Positions 16,401 to 25,390 of a DNA stretch of 49,782 nucleotides are shown here, piece by piece. The stretch covers positions 1 through 49,782 of the forward strand of contig JADGEM010000032.1 of NCBI GenBank assembly GCA_016744375.1, read 5' to 3'. The notes under the pieces are model-generated. The model saw only the letters and a list, made by a program, of their open reading frames with translations. It had not been told where the DNA came from and did not search any database. The first letter of the stretch is position 1; each line of letters opens with the position of its first letter. The position numbers were made by a program, and so were the translations under genes. The DNA comes from Gammaproteobacteria bacterium. Its GTDB lineage: Bacteria > Pseudomonadota > Gammaproteobacteria > GRL18.

Positions 16401-16421
16401 CCTGTCTGAGACTCAGGCAGG
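16401..16421. promoter_or_regulatory. Inverted repeat upstream of the double-thioredoxin gene
   Basis: CCTGTCTGAG and CTCAGGCAGG pair around a single central base with one G-T wobble. It lies about 85 bases before the start codon at 16506 and has no T-run, so an operator or leader hairpin is likelier than a terminator. A shorter palindrome, GATAATTATC, is at 16323-16332, nearer the divergent GGDEF-EAL gene. Confidence 0.4.
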
Positions 16422-16505
16422 CTGCTGTGTTTCCAAATAATTGGGGGGAAGCAGTGCATTTATCGGTGTTTTGCCTATTGAATGTGCTCTGGAGGGTAGT
16501 TCTGA

Positions 16506-17612
16506 ATGTATAAAATTATATTATTATTAATGCTTATCTGCTGTCAGGGTATTTTTGCGGCTGAAGGTGCAGGTGATGACTGGGATGATGACTGGGAAAA
16601 TGGTTTTAATGATCAGCCAGTTATACCAGAAATTATTTATCCTGACTGGTTTAAAAAAAGTTTTTTAGAACTACCCGATGATATCCAGGAAGCAGTTGAT
16701 GCAGGCAAAAAAGGAATCATTGTTTACTTTGGTCAAAAGCACTGTGCTTATTGTCAGGCACTCATTGATAAAGATTTTGGTCAAAAGGATATTGAAGCCT
16801 ATACCAGGCAAAATTTTGATGTCATCCCCATAAATATCTGGGGTAGTAATGAAGTGACTACACCTGATGGTCAGGTTATGACTGAGCGTGAATATGCGCT
16901 GAGAGAACGAGCGAATTTTACACCGTCACTGATTTTTTATAATGCTCAGGGACAAAAGGCATTGATGCTGCGGGGATTTTATCCACCTTATAAATTTCGG
17001 GCTGCTATGGAGTATGTTGAGCGGGGTTATTATAAAGAAGAATCCTTTAGAGATTATATGTTCAGAGCCAATCCACCGCCCAAGTTTGAAATCTCTGATA
17101 TGAATCCGGAAGATTTTTTTATGCTGCCGCCTTATGTATTGGATCGCAGTCGTTTTCGAGCTCAGGAACCACTTTTGGTTTTTTTTGAACAACAGGATTG
17201 TCATGCCTGTGACGTGCTTCATTCAGAACCACTGGAGTTTGAAGAAACAAAAAAATTACTAACTCATTTTGAAATTGTTCAACTGGATATGAACTCCGAG
17301 ACACCAGTAATTACACCGGATGGCCAGCGTATTTCGGCGAAGCAATGGGCTGAACAACTTAATCTATTTTATGCTCCGACACTCATTGCTTTTGATGAGA
17401 GAGGGCATGAAATTATACGAATTGACTCGGTTGCACATGTCTATCGTCTGAAAAATGTTTTAAAATTTATTGTTAATAAAACCTATGTTACAACGCCAAA
17501 TTTTATGAACTGGCAGTTTGATAATGTTTTTGGAGGAAAAATATTACCCCCGCATGATGAAGCGCCACATGCCGATGAAAAGGGCGATGCACCTCAGGGA
17601 AGTAGTATTTAA
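16506..17612 (+). CDS. Secreted protein with two thioredoxin-like domains
   Basis: A 368-residue protein with a signal peptide (IILLLMLICCQGIFA, cut near residue 19) and an acidic start. Two thioredoxin-fold domains follow, each with a CxxC site: CAYC at C80/C83 (VYFGQKHCAYCQAL) and CHAC at C232/C235 (FFEQQDCHACDVL). The domains share a TPDGQ motif and a cis-proline region (FTPSLIFY, YAPTLIAF), so the protein arose by duplication. Similar SoxW-like or DsbD-partner proteins reduce periplasmic disulfides. A GGAGGG box precedes the ATG. The SNF2 gene starts 14 bases after its stop, so the two are probably co-transcribed, although their functions seem unrelated. Confidence 0.85.
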   Translation: MYKIILLLMLICCQGIFAAEGAGDDWDDDWENGFNDQPVIPEIIYPDWFKKSFLELPDDIQEAVDAGKKGIIVYFGQKHCAYCQALIDKDFGQKDIEAYTRQNFDVIPINIWGSNEVTTPDGQVMTEREYALRERANFTPSLIFYNAQGQKALMLRGFYPPYKFRAAMEYVERGYYKEESFRDYMFRANPPPKFEISDMNPEDFFMLPPYVLDRSRFRAQEPLLVFFEQQDCHACDVLHSEPLEFEETKKLLTHFEIVQLDMNSETPVITPDGQRISAKQWAEQLNLFYAPTLIAFDERGHEIIRIDSVAHVYRLKNVLKFIVNKTYVTTPNFMNWQFDNVFGGKILPPHDEAPHADEKGDAPQGSSI

Positions 17613-17626
17613 GTGTTGACCCATTT

Positions 17627-20600
17627 ATGAATGAAGAGTATATACAGATGCTGGCCCAGGTCGGCATTTCTGAAACAATCATAGAAAATTCTTTCAGCCA
17701 GGCCACCTTGCAGCGAGGTATCGATTACTTTGAAAGTGATCGGGTTGAAATTACCTTAATAGAATCGATCACTGGTAAAGATGTGACCATTCATGCAGAT
17801 GTTTTTGGCAGTTTAAATTATGCCTACAGCATTGTTGTTACGATTAAGGTAACCAAAAACCATACCAGTGTGATTGGTGAATGTGATTGCCCGGTTGGAT
17901 TTCGTTGTAAGCATGCTGTTGCAGCACTGTTTGAATTTTCACGACTCAATGCTCAGGCGATAAATGAAAAGGGTCAGCTTGAAAGTCTTGATAGTGGCCG
18001 CCAGGCCGAACTTGATGTTGAACACTGGCTCAATAGCCTGAAGTCTGAATCGTCGGTAAATCAAAACAATGTCTCTTCAGGCTCTGATAGTCATAAAACA
18101 AAACCAGCCTATACTAATGTCCTGCTTTACTTGATACAACCGACAGAGGATGGTCAGGATATGGAGATTGTCACAATTGTGGCCAGACGCCTGAAAAAAG
18201 GAGGTTTTGGCAAGGCGCGCGCTCAAAGTCTGGAAGATATGGTGGATGGTTATACCGCGCATCTGAATTTTGAGCACAATGAGCAAGATGTTGAAATTTC
18301 AGGCTTGCTTTATAGTATGACTGGCAGAGGGATTTTTTATCGGCAAAATACTTATGCACTCAAAGGTGATATAGGAGAACTGACTCTAGAAAAACTACTG
18401 AAAACTAAGCGTTGTTTTTGGCAGACTCAAGAGCTTAATCAACCATTACAAGCTGGAGGGTCACGTTTTTTTGAAATGAAGTGGCATTCGGTCGATGATA
18501 AATATCAGATAATAGCTAATACTTCTCCTGAAGCACAGGAACTATTCAGACTGCATAATTTTTATTATATTGATACTCAGACAAATCAAATTGGTCTTGT
18601 AGAGCATAGTGATTTGAATGCACAGCAAGTCTCTCAAATATTAAATGCACCTCCCGTTCCGCAAACAATGGCAATGCAGGTCAGTGAACAGTTACTGCAG
18701 GCATGGCCTGAAAATAATGTGCCTATGCCGGCTGATTTGAATAATAAAACCATCATTATAGAAGAAGCGCCAACTGCGGATGCTTTAATGCATTCGCTGG
18801 AATTAAAAAACGATCAGCGTAGAGTGCATTTATTAAGTTTACGGTTTAATTATGGCGGCCATTTAATTCAACCCGAAAAAAACAGCCGGACCTATCGATT
18901 TATAAAAGACGAACAGCAATATCAGATTGTTCGTGATCCTCAATTTGAACAAGAGTGTTTATTAACTCTACAACAAAATCATTTTGTTTCTATTTATGAA
19001 ATTGCTTCTGCAGAGGACAGGGAGAGTCTCAATCGGCTTGATCAAACTATTTTATCTGAATCGGCTTCAGCAACACTATGGCACTGGCATGATTTTCAGT
19101 TTGATACCATCCCAAAACTCAAAGAACAGGGTTGGCAAGTTGAATTTGACGACAGTTTCAGTATGCAGATTGAAGAATCGGATGAGTGGTATGGTGAACT
19201 GGAAGAAAAAGACAATCAGGAATGGTTTGAAATCAGTCTGGGTATTGAATTAAATGGCCAGAACATTAACTTACTGCCTTCCCTGGTAGAGTTGCTGGCC
19301 TCAGAGAAAGATCCTGCTCAAATGCGAGAAAGAATTGTTCTGCGCGAACATATTATTTTACCTGTTTCAGAAGATGAAGATAACCCCAGGTGGGTTAAGC
19401 TGCCTTCGTCAAGGATTATGGGGATCTTTGATATTCTGATTGAACTATATGACAAACATGCACTGAATGACTCAGGTAATCTGGAGTTCAGTAAACATCA
19501 GGGCTTGCAGTTAAGAGAGCTGCTGAACGATCCAAAATTAAAATGGAAAGGGGCTGAGCAATTACAGATATTGAGTAAAAAAATTCAGAACTTCAAAGGA
19601 ATTGAAACCATTGTAGCGCCTGAAGGTCTGCGAACAGAATTAAGAGACTATCAGCAGCATGGATTAAACTGGCTGCAGTTTATGCGTGAATACCAGTTTA
19701 ATGGTATTCTTGCCGATGATATGGGGCTGGGTAAAACAGTACAGGCACTTGCTCATTTACTCTATGAAAAACAACTAACAGAACAGCAAATAGATGGAGA
19801 TCAAGCGCTGGTTTTACCATCATTGGTGGTTGCTCCGACCAGTCTTATGGGAAACTGGAAGCGTGAGGCAAAACGATTTACCCCCAGTCTGAATGTTTTA
19901 TTGTTGCATGGCCCTGATCGAAAAGAATTGTTTGCCGAAGTAGATCAGTATGACGTCATACTGACAACTTATGCACTTATGTTACGAGACAAAGAGCTTC
20001 ACAGTGAGCAAAATTATAATTTTGTGATCCTGGATGAATCACAGAATATAAAAAATGCCCGTTCAAAAACATCTCAGGTTATTTTTAAGCTTAAAGCTAA
20101 ACATCGTCTGTGCATGACCGGTACGCCCATGGAAAACCATCTGGGTGAATTGTGGTCATTATTCCACTTTCTGATGCCGGGATTTCTTGGTACACAAGAT
20201 CGGTTTAACCGATTATTCCGCAGTCCTATCGAAAAACAGGGTGACACCGATCGGCAGCAACAACTGCATCAGCGAATTAAACCTTTTATGCTGCGCCGCA
20301 CCAAAGAAATGGTGGCAACAGAGTTACCAGAAAAAACTGAAATGATCCGCACCATTCCACTTTCTGGTAAACAACGGGATTTGTATGAAACTGTTCGTCT
20401 GGCAATGGATGAAAAAGTTCGTGAAGAAATCAGTAAAAAAGGTCTGGCCCGGAGCCAGATCATGATTTTGGACGCCTTGTTGAAACTGCGCCAGACCTGC
20501 TGTGATCCAAGGCTTTTATCTTTGAGCAGTGCCAAAGATGTTCATGAGTCAGCAAAATTGGAAATGCTCATGGAAATGGTGCCTGAAATGGCAGAAGAAG

Positions 20601-21097
20601 GCCGAAAAATAATTATTTTCTCTCAGTTTGTTAAAATGCTGGGCTTTATTGAAGAAGAGTTACTGAAACACAAAATTACCTATAGTAAATTAACAGGGCA
20701 GACCCGAAATCGGGATGAAGTGATCCAATCCTTTCAGGAGGGTGATGCACAGGTATTTTTAATCAGCCTTAAAGCCGGCGGCGTTGGACTTAACCTCACT
20801 GCTGCAGATACCGTTATCCATTATGACCCCTGGTGGAATCCGGCAGTTGAACGCCAGGCAACCGACAGAGCCTATCGAATAGGTCAGGACAAACCTGTTT
20901 TTGTCTACAAACTGCTGACTGAAGAAACCGTTGAAGAAAAAATACTGCAAATGCAAAAATCAAAACAACAATTAGCTGATGCTCTGTATCAGGATAAAAA
21001 AACTGCTGCTGTCAGTGACACTGGTTCAACTAAAAAAAGCCCGCAGTTTTCTCAGGAAGAATTGATGGATTTATTAAATCCACTGGGGACATCATAA
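17627..21097 (+). CDS. SWIM-domain SNF2-family helicase/ATPase
   Basis: A 1156-residue Swi2/Snf2 ATPase. The N-terminal SWIM zinc finger is at about 85-100 (CDCPVGFRCKHAVAAL). A long family-specific region follows to about 660, then the helicase core: Walker A DDMGLGKT near 700, VVAPTSLMGNW, the DESQ box (VILDESQNIKN), MTGTPMENHLGELWSLF, and in the second RecA domain IIIFSQFVKML, LKAGGVGLNLTAADTVIHYD, WWNP and RQATDRAYRIGQ. These proteins remodel DNA-protein complexes, and RapA recycles RNA polymerase. SWIM-SNF2 proteins in bacteria remain poorly assigned. All motifs look intact. Confidence 0.93.
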   Translation: MNEEYIQMLAQVGISETIIENSFSQATLQRGIDYFESDRVEITLIESITGKDVTIHADVFGSLNYAYSIVVTIKVTKNHTSVIGECDCPVGFRCKHAVAALFEFSRLNAQAINEKGQLESLDSGRQAELDVEHWLNSLKSESSVNQNNVSSGSDSHKTKPAYTNVLLYLIQPTEDGQDMEIVTIVARRLKKGGFGKARAQSLEDMVDGYTAHLNFEHNEQDVEISGLLYSMTGRGIFYRQNTYALKGDIGELTLEKLLKTKRCFWQTQELNQPLQAGGSRFFEMKWHSVDDKYQIIANTSPEAQELFRLHNFYYIDTQTNQIGLVEHSDLNAQQVSQILNAPPVPQTMAMQVSEQLLQAWPENNVPMPADLNNKTIIIEEAPTADALMHSLELKNDQRRVHLLSLRFNYGGHLIQPEKNSRTYRFIKDEQQYQIVRDPQFEQECLLTLQQNHFVSIYEIASAEDRESLNRLDQTILSESASATLWHWHDFQFDTIPKLKEQGWQVEFDDSFSMQIEESDEWYGELEEKDNQEWFEISLGIELNGQNINLLPSLVELLASEKDPAQMRERIVLREHIILPVSEDEDNPRWVKLPSSRIMGIFDILIELYDKHALNDSGNLEFSKHQGLQLRELLNDPKLKWKGAEQLQILSKKIQNFKGIETIVAPEGLRTELRDYQQHGLNWLQFMREYQFNGILADDMGLGKTVQALAHLLYEKQLTEQQIDGDQALVLPSLVVAPTSLMGNWKREAKRFTPSLNVLLLHGPDRKELFAEVDQYDVILTTYALMLRDKELHSEQNYNFVILDESQNIKNARSKTSQVIFKLKAKHRLCMTGTPMENHLGELWSLFHFLMPGFLGTQDRFNRLFRSPIEKQGDTDRQQQLHQRIKPFMLRRTKEMVATELPEKTEMIRTIPLSGKQRDLYETVRLAMDEKVREEISKKGLARSQIMILDALLKLRQTCCDPRLLSLSSAKDVHESAKLEMLMEMVPEMAEEGRKIIIFSQFVKMLGFIEEELLKHKITYSKLTGQTRNRDEVIQSFQEGDAQVFLISLKAGGVGLNLTAADTVIHYDPWWNPAVERQATDRAYRIGQDKPVFVYKLLTEETVEEKILQMQKSKQQLADALYQDKKTAAVSDTGSTKKSPQFSQEELMDLLNPLGTS

Positions 21098-21166
21098 GTT
21101 GATTTAGAATAAAAAGCGTTGGAATGGCAACTTGTTGAGCTAGAGTACTATTGCCTTCGAACGTCC

Positions 21167-21754
21167 CTATTCTAGTCCACTCACATAACTCGATACAGCT
21201 TGAATCTCCAATTCCGTCAGCTTTTCCGCAACAGAATGCATAATGGCATTATCATTGCTTCTTTTGCGATTGTTAAATTCCATCAACTGATCCGCAACAT
21301 AGCGCTTATGTTGACCTGCAAGCCGAGGGAGTTTATCAGAACCTTCAGCATTTTCACCATGGCATGAGGAGCATGCAGGGACGCCGGAGTATTCATTACC
21401 ACGATGAAAAATAAACCAGCCTACTTGGGCAAGTTCTTTATTTCGGACTCGATGCTTCAGAGTGGGCTTACTACTGAAATATGCAGCAAGGGCAAGAATG
21501 TCAGGATCAGTTAAATCTTTTGCCATGTCATTCATAGTGCCTTTACGCTTGCCACTGCGAAAGTCATGTAATTGTTTAATAATATAATTTTTATGCTGTC
21601 CTGCCAGGCGGGGATAAAGGACATTAGATGCCTCACCCTGCATACCATGACAATGCTGACACTTGTCCTGCACAATTGGTAAGGCAATTTCATCAGAAGC
21701 TTGTATGGTGTTGAAAAAAATAACGAAAATAAAAAATAATAATTTTTGAGTCAT
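21167..21754 (-). CDS. Diheme cytochrome c4-like protein
   Basis: A 195-residue periplasmic protein with a signal peptide (KLLFFIFVIFFNTIQA) and two heme c sites, CQHCH (C32-H36) and CSSCH (C128-H132). Each is followed by RLAGQHK and a MxD or MHS segment (M76 and M174 region) that can supply the axial methionine. This twin-domain layout is typical of cytochrome c4, an electron carrier to cytochrome oxidases, often cbb3-type. It lies tail to tail with the SNF2 helicase gene. No oxidase gene is in the window. Confidence 0.92.
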   Translation of the reverse strand: MTQKLLFFIFVIFFNTIQASDEIALPIVQDKCQHCHGMQGEASNVLYPRLAGQHKNYIIKQLHDFRSGKRKGTMNDMAKDLTDPDILALAAYFSSKPTLKHRVRNKELAQVGWFIFHRGNEYSGVPACSSCHGENAEGSDKLPRLAGQHKRYVADQLMEFNNRKRSNDNAIMHSVAEKLTELEIQAVSSYVSGLE

Positions 21755-22038
21755 AATTGCTCCTTTGGCTGGTCTGTATTAATAATGAATGTTTTTGAGC
21801 CTCTTGTCTATTCGTTTATTAAACTGATGGCCGCGAGTTAAAGAGTCAATTATTATTTATGTCAAAGAAATAAGAAATAGTTCAAAAAAAACTACCATTT
21901 TAAGAAGCTTATGCTACTCTTGAGATAATAAACAAAATAACTTAAGTCAATGATATTAAAACTTTTTATCTCGAAATACCCGCATAAACTCTTTCTGGCA
22001 TTTAATGAGGAAAAATTTCAACAGGGTTATGATTCTTT
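21755..22038. other. Divergent intergenic region, cytochrome and TonB receptor promoters
   Basis: No gene is seen. An inverted pair, GAGATAA (21922-21928) and TTATCTC (21966-21972), could form a stem in the receptor leader. I found no convincing Fur box and no cobalamin-riboswitch core, so the receptor's substrate cannot be inferred from its leader. Confidence 0.4.
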
Positions 22039-23982
22039 ATGAAAAAAAGCACAATACTCATCGGGAGTTGCTGTTTGTTGCTGAATTCCCTCTCACTGGC
22101 CGAAGATCAAACAGACTCTCTGCTAGAGCTAAGCTGGGAAGAACTAACACAGGTTAAAGTCATTATTGCCACGGGTTCAGAGCAGTCAATTAAAAAAGCT
22201 TCGGCCACAGTGACGGTTATTAGCGAGGATGATATTAAAAAGACCGGTGCAGTCAATCTGACTGGTATTCTGGAAAGTGTACCCGGTGTGCACATTAAAT
22301 ATGATAGTTTTGGCTATCGACCTCTGATACACATGCGTGGTGCGAATAGTCATCAAACCCTGCTTATGGTTAATGGCAATCCCATGAAGGATCTTGTTTG
22401 GGCATTTGGTGCTTTCTGGAAAGGCATACCGGCCAGTGCTATTGCACGTGTTGAAGTCATTCGTGGTCCCGGCTCTGCACTCTACGGTGCGGACGCCGTC
22501 GCAGGTGTTATTAATGTGATCACTAAAACGGCGGGTGAAATTGAGACCACGGAAGTGGGCTTGCGCACTGGTAGCTTTGATTCTAAGACCGCTTTTTTGC
22601 AATCGGGTGGTGAGTGGTATGGCCATAAGCTGGGCATCACTGCAGAATTTTCGACAACGGATGGTCATGATCCAAAGATTGATCCGGATTTTTCTAATTA
22701 CACTGGAAAGGCTCAATATGGATGGGATAATCAGGACATTCGTTTTTCCATTGCCCGTGAGCACTTTAAATTTCTTGCCAGCTATATGTCTCATGATGAT
22801 CTGGAAACGGGCATGACTGGTGGAGGTAACCTTGATCCAGTAACCAGTGCCGATGATGAGCGCTATGATCTTGATTTAATCTATGAAAATAAAGATTTCA
22901 GTCAGAACTGGGGACTGGAATTAAAACTTCATTACCAGGATTTGGAATATTCTTCCGGTGATGGCTTTAGGGAAACCCATCCAGATATCACTTTCCCCAA
23001 TGGTATGATCAACCGCATCAGCTCATCTGAACGTCAGGCAAGGTTTGAATCAATTGGTCAGTATTCCGGTATCAGTGATCACAGTATTCGAATTGGAGCG
23101 GGTTATAACTGGCAGGATTTGTATGATGTAAAGCAGCAGACGAATTATCCGACAACGGATACTTTTGCTCCTGAAAAAAGCAGAAAAATATATTATTTCT
23201 TAGCTCAGGATGTCTGGGCATTTGCTGAGGACTGGGAGTTAACTATTGGTGCTCGTTATGATCATTATTCTGATTTTGGTGATACGATCAACCCTCGTCT
23301 TGCATTAGTTTGGCAGAGTACCGAAAATCTGACAACAAAATTTTTATATGGTCAGGCATTTCGTGCCCCTTCATTCCAGGAGCTTTATTCTGATACGTCA
23401 AGATCAAGGCCGAACCCGGATCTTGATCCGGAAGAATCAGAAACGATTGAACTGGTTTTTTCCTATGCTGTGCAAAAAAATCTACAATTGGGTTTAAATC
23501 TTTACCAGCTTGAAATTACAGATATTATCAGTAAAGATGGTAGTAGACGTTATCAAAATACCGGCAGACATAAAATACATGGTGTCGAAATTGAGGCTGA
23601 CTGGCAGGTATCAGATAGTATTAGTCTGTCAGGAAATTATGCTTATAATAATCCTGATATTAATGAATTTCGCAATGTGACCAGTCCACAGCAAAGTGTT
23701 TATTTTCGTTCAGATTGGCAGTTTATGCCAGACTGGAACTGGGATGTACAGGCTAACTGGATCGCAGATCGTGAACGTTCAGATAATGATACTCGCTCTG
23801 ATATGGATGACTATATTGTCACCGACACCACTTTGCGTTATTCGGGCTTGAAACAATGGGAGTTTTCGGCTTCTGTACGCAACCTTTTTGATGAAGATGC
23901 CCGTGAGCATGTTGGCCGGGTTGGGGATGATCTACCATTACCCGAACGTAATTTTTATGCAGAAGTTCGTTATAAATTCTAA
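22039..23982 (+). CDS. TonB-dependent outer membrane receptor
   Basis: A 647-residue receptor with a signal peptide (cut after SLSLA, near residue 21), a plug domain and a 22-strand-type barrel ending in FYAEVRYKF, with the C-terminal Phe used for outer-membrane insertion. The plug shows VTVISEDDIKKTGAVNL, VPGVHI, IHMRGANSHQTLLMVNG and IEVIRGPGSALYGADAVAG-like sequence. A possible TonB box is in the TQVKVIIATGS stretch. It imports a scarce ligand using ExbB/ExbD/TonB energy, and a set of these genes lies at 40424-42329. It faces a yfiR-kinase-GGDEF operon; I know similar receptor subfamilies next to yfiR genes, so sensing rather than bulk uptake is possible. Confidence 0.92.
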   Translation: MKKSTILIGSCCLLLNSLSLAEDQTDSLLELSWEELTQVKVIIATGSEQSIKKASATVTVISEDDIKKTGAVNLTGILESVPGVHIKYDSFGYRPLIHMRGANSHQTLLMVNGNPMKDLVWAFGAFWKGIPASAIARVEVIRGPGSALYGADAVAGVINVITKTAGEIETTEVGLRTGSFDSKTAFLQSGGEWYGHKLGITAEFSTTDGHDPKIDPDFSNYTGKAQYGWDNQDIRFSIAREHFKFLASYMSHDDLETGMTGGGNLDPVTSADDERYDLDLIYENKDFSQNWGLELKLHYQDLEYSSGDGFRETHPDITFPNGMINRISSSERQARFESIGQYSGISDHSIRIGAGYNWQDLYDVKQQTNYPTTDTFAPEKSRKIYYFLAQDVWAFAEDWELTIGARYDHYSDFGDTINPRLALVWQSTENLTTKFLYGQAFRAPSFQELYSDTSRSRPNPDLDPEESETIELVFSYAVQKNLQLGLNLYQLEITDIISKDGSRRYQNTGRHKIHGVEIEADWQVSDSISLSGNYAYNNPDINEFRNVTSPQQSVYFRSDWQFMPDWNWDVQANWIADRERSDNDTRSDMDDYIVTDTTLRYSGLKQWEFSASVRNLFDEDAREHVGRVGDDLPLPERNFYAEVRYKF

Positions 23983-24052
23983 CAATCAATGCGAGCTGCA
24001 ATCAATTTTATCCGGGGTCAAAATAAAGAATTATGGATGCTTAAACAGACTA

Positions 24053-25390
24053 TTAAAAAATAGAATATTGATTCCGTCCGGAACTCTTAGCATGATATAA
24101 AGCTTCGTCTGCCATCTGGTAAAGCATACTGGATGTGTTGCATTTTTCTGTAATGGTTGTGATAGCAATACCCAGACTGATGGTTATGACTTTAAATTCA
24201 GAGCAATCATGCGGTATTTGTAAAGCCTGAATACTTTTTCTGAGTTGTTCGGCAACTTGAATAACTCCTTCTTTTGAAGCATTTGGTAAAATAACAGCGA
24301 ATTCTTCACCCCCTATTCGTGCAAGCAGATCACATGGCCGTTTGATCTCATCTTTGAGTGCTTTTGCCACTTTCTGCAGGCAGATGTCACCGGTCTGGTG
24401 TCCATATAGGTCATTAAATTGTTTGAAAAAATCAATGTCAATCATAATAAAGGCAATTTTGCTTCGTGTTTGTTGACCATGAAGCCAGATGGTTTCATAA
24501 TTTTCATCAAAGTGTCGGCGGTTGGCCAGATTGGTTAAGGGGTCAATATAAGACAAATTGCGGAGTTTTTTCTCTTTGTCTTTATGGGCTGTGATGTTGT
24601 GAAGGGTCACCAGATACATGGTTTGAGTTTCGGGGATTTTTATCAAAGATAATTCAATGGGAAACTCACTGCCATCATATCGCTTACCAATGATTTCAAC
24701 ACCTTTTGCTTCAATAGAACACGCATCCTTCGATTCAGAATTATTGGCTGTGAAGAGTGCCTTGTAGCGGCTGGAAAAAGGTTCGGCCAGCAACTTTGTG
24801 AAATTCAATGAATGCAGAGCTTTTGCACTGAAGCCAAACTCTCTTTCAATAGCAGGATTTGCATGTTGAATTTCTCCAGAACGGTTGAGCTCCAAAAGTC
24901 CATCATCAACTAATGTAACGATTAATTTTAAGCGATCGGATTGCTGTTGATATTCAAGATACAACTCACGCATATTTAATTCAGAGGCAGTTAACTTATC
25001 GTTCAAGTATTTTATTTTCAGTTGATTTTCAACACGGGCAAAAATTTCTTCTTTTTGAAAGGGTTTGCTTATATAATCCGTACCGCCGACAGAAAAGCCC
25101 ATGACCAGATCATCCATTGCTGTTTTGGCAGAAATAAAAATAACAGGAATATCCCTGGTTTGAGCAAGAAACTTTAAACGTCTACAGGTTTCAAAGCCGT
25201 CAATACCGGGCATCATGACATCCAGCAAAATTAAGTCAGGCTGTGTGTGCCCGGCAATTTTGATGGCTCGCTCACCATCTTTTGCGGCAGAAATATGATA
25301 GCCCCTAAGTTGTAAAATTTCTGATAATAGGGCAATATTTTCAGGGGTGTCATCAACAATTAGTATATTATCCCGTGTGGTTTTGTTCAT
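24053..25390 (-). CDS. Response regulator with PAS and GGDEF domains
   Basis: A 445-residue protein from the ATG at 25390, chosen because GGAGG lies nine bases upstream. The ATG at 25408 would add six residues. The receiver domain (1-125) has D13/D14 and phospho-acceptor D57 (LLDVMMPG), with the conserved Lys in YISKPFQ. A PAS domain (about 155-275) follows, then a GGDEF domain with an intact active motif GGEEF (RIGGEEFAVILPN) and AKSSGRNQY. It should make c-di-GMP when phosphorylated. It overlaps the hybrid kinase gene by about 20 bases, so the two are translated together and are almost certainly cognate. Confidence 0.93.
   Translation of the reverse strand: MNKTTRDNILIVDDTPENIALLSEILQLRGYHISAAKDGERAIKIAGHTQPDLILLDVMMPGIDGFETCRRLKFLAQTRDIPVIFISAKTAMDDLVMGFSVGGTDYISKPFQKEEIFARVENQLKIKYLNDKLTASELNMRELYLEYQQQSDRLKLIVTLVDDGLLELNRSGEIQHANPAIEREFGFSAKALHSLNFTKLLAEPFSSRYKALFTANNSESKDACSIEAKGVEIIGKRYDGSEFPIELSLIKIPETQTMYLVTLHNITAHKDKEKKLRNLSYIDPLTNLANRRHFDENYETIWLHGQQTRSKIAFIMIDIDFFKQFNDLYGHQTGDICLQKVAKALKDEIKRPCDLLARIGGEEFAVILPNASKEGVIQVAEQLRKSIQALQIPHDCSEFKVITISLGIAITTITEKCNTSSMLYQMADEALYHAKSSGRNQYSIF

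Noticed and set aside
16391..16513. 40-codon frame overlapping the thioredoxin start
   Set aside because: It has no ribosome site, an odd composition and no family match, so it is likely chance.
21901..22038. Cobalamin riboswitch or Fur-type control of the TonB receptor
   Set aside because: Neither the riboswitch core nor a clear Fur site is visible.
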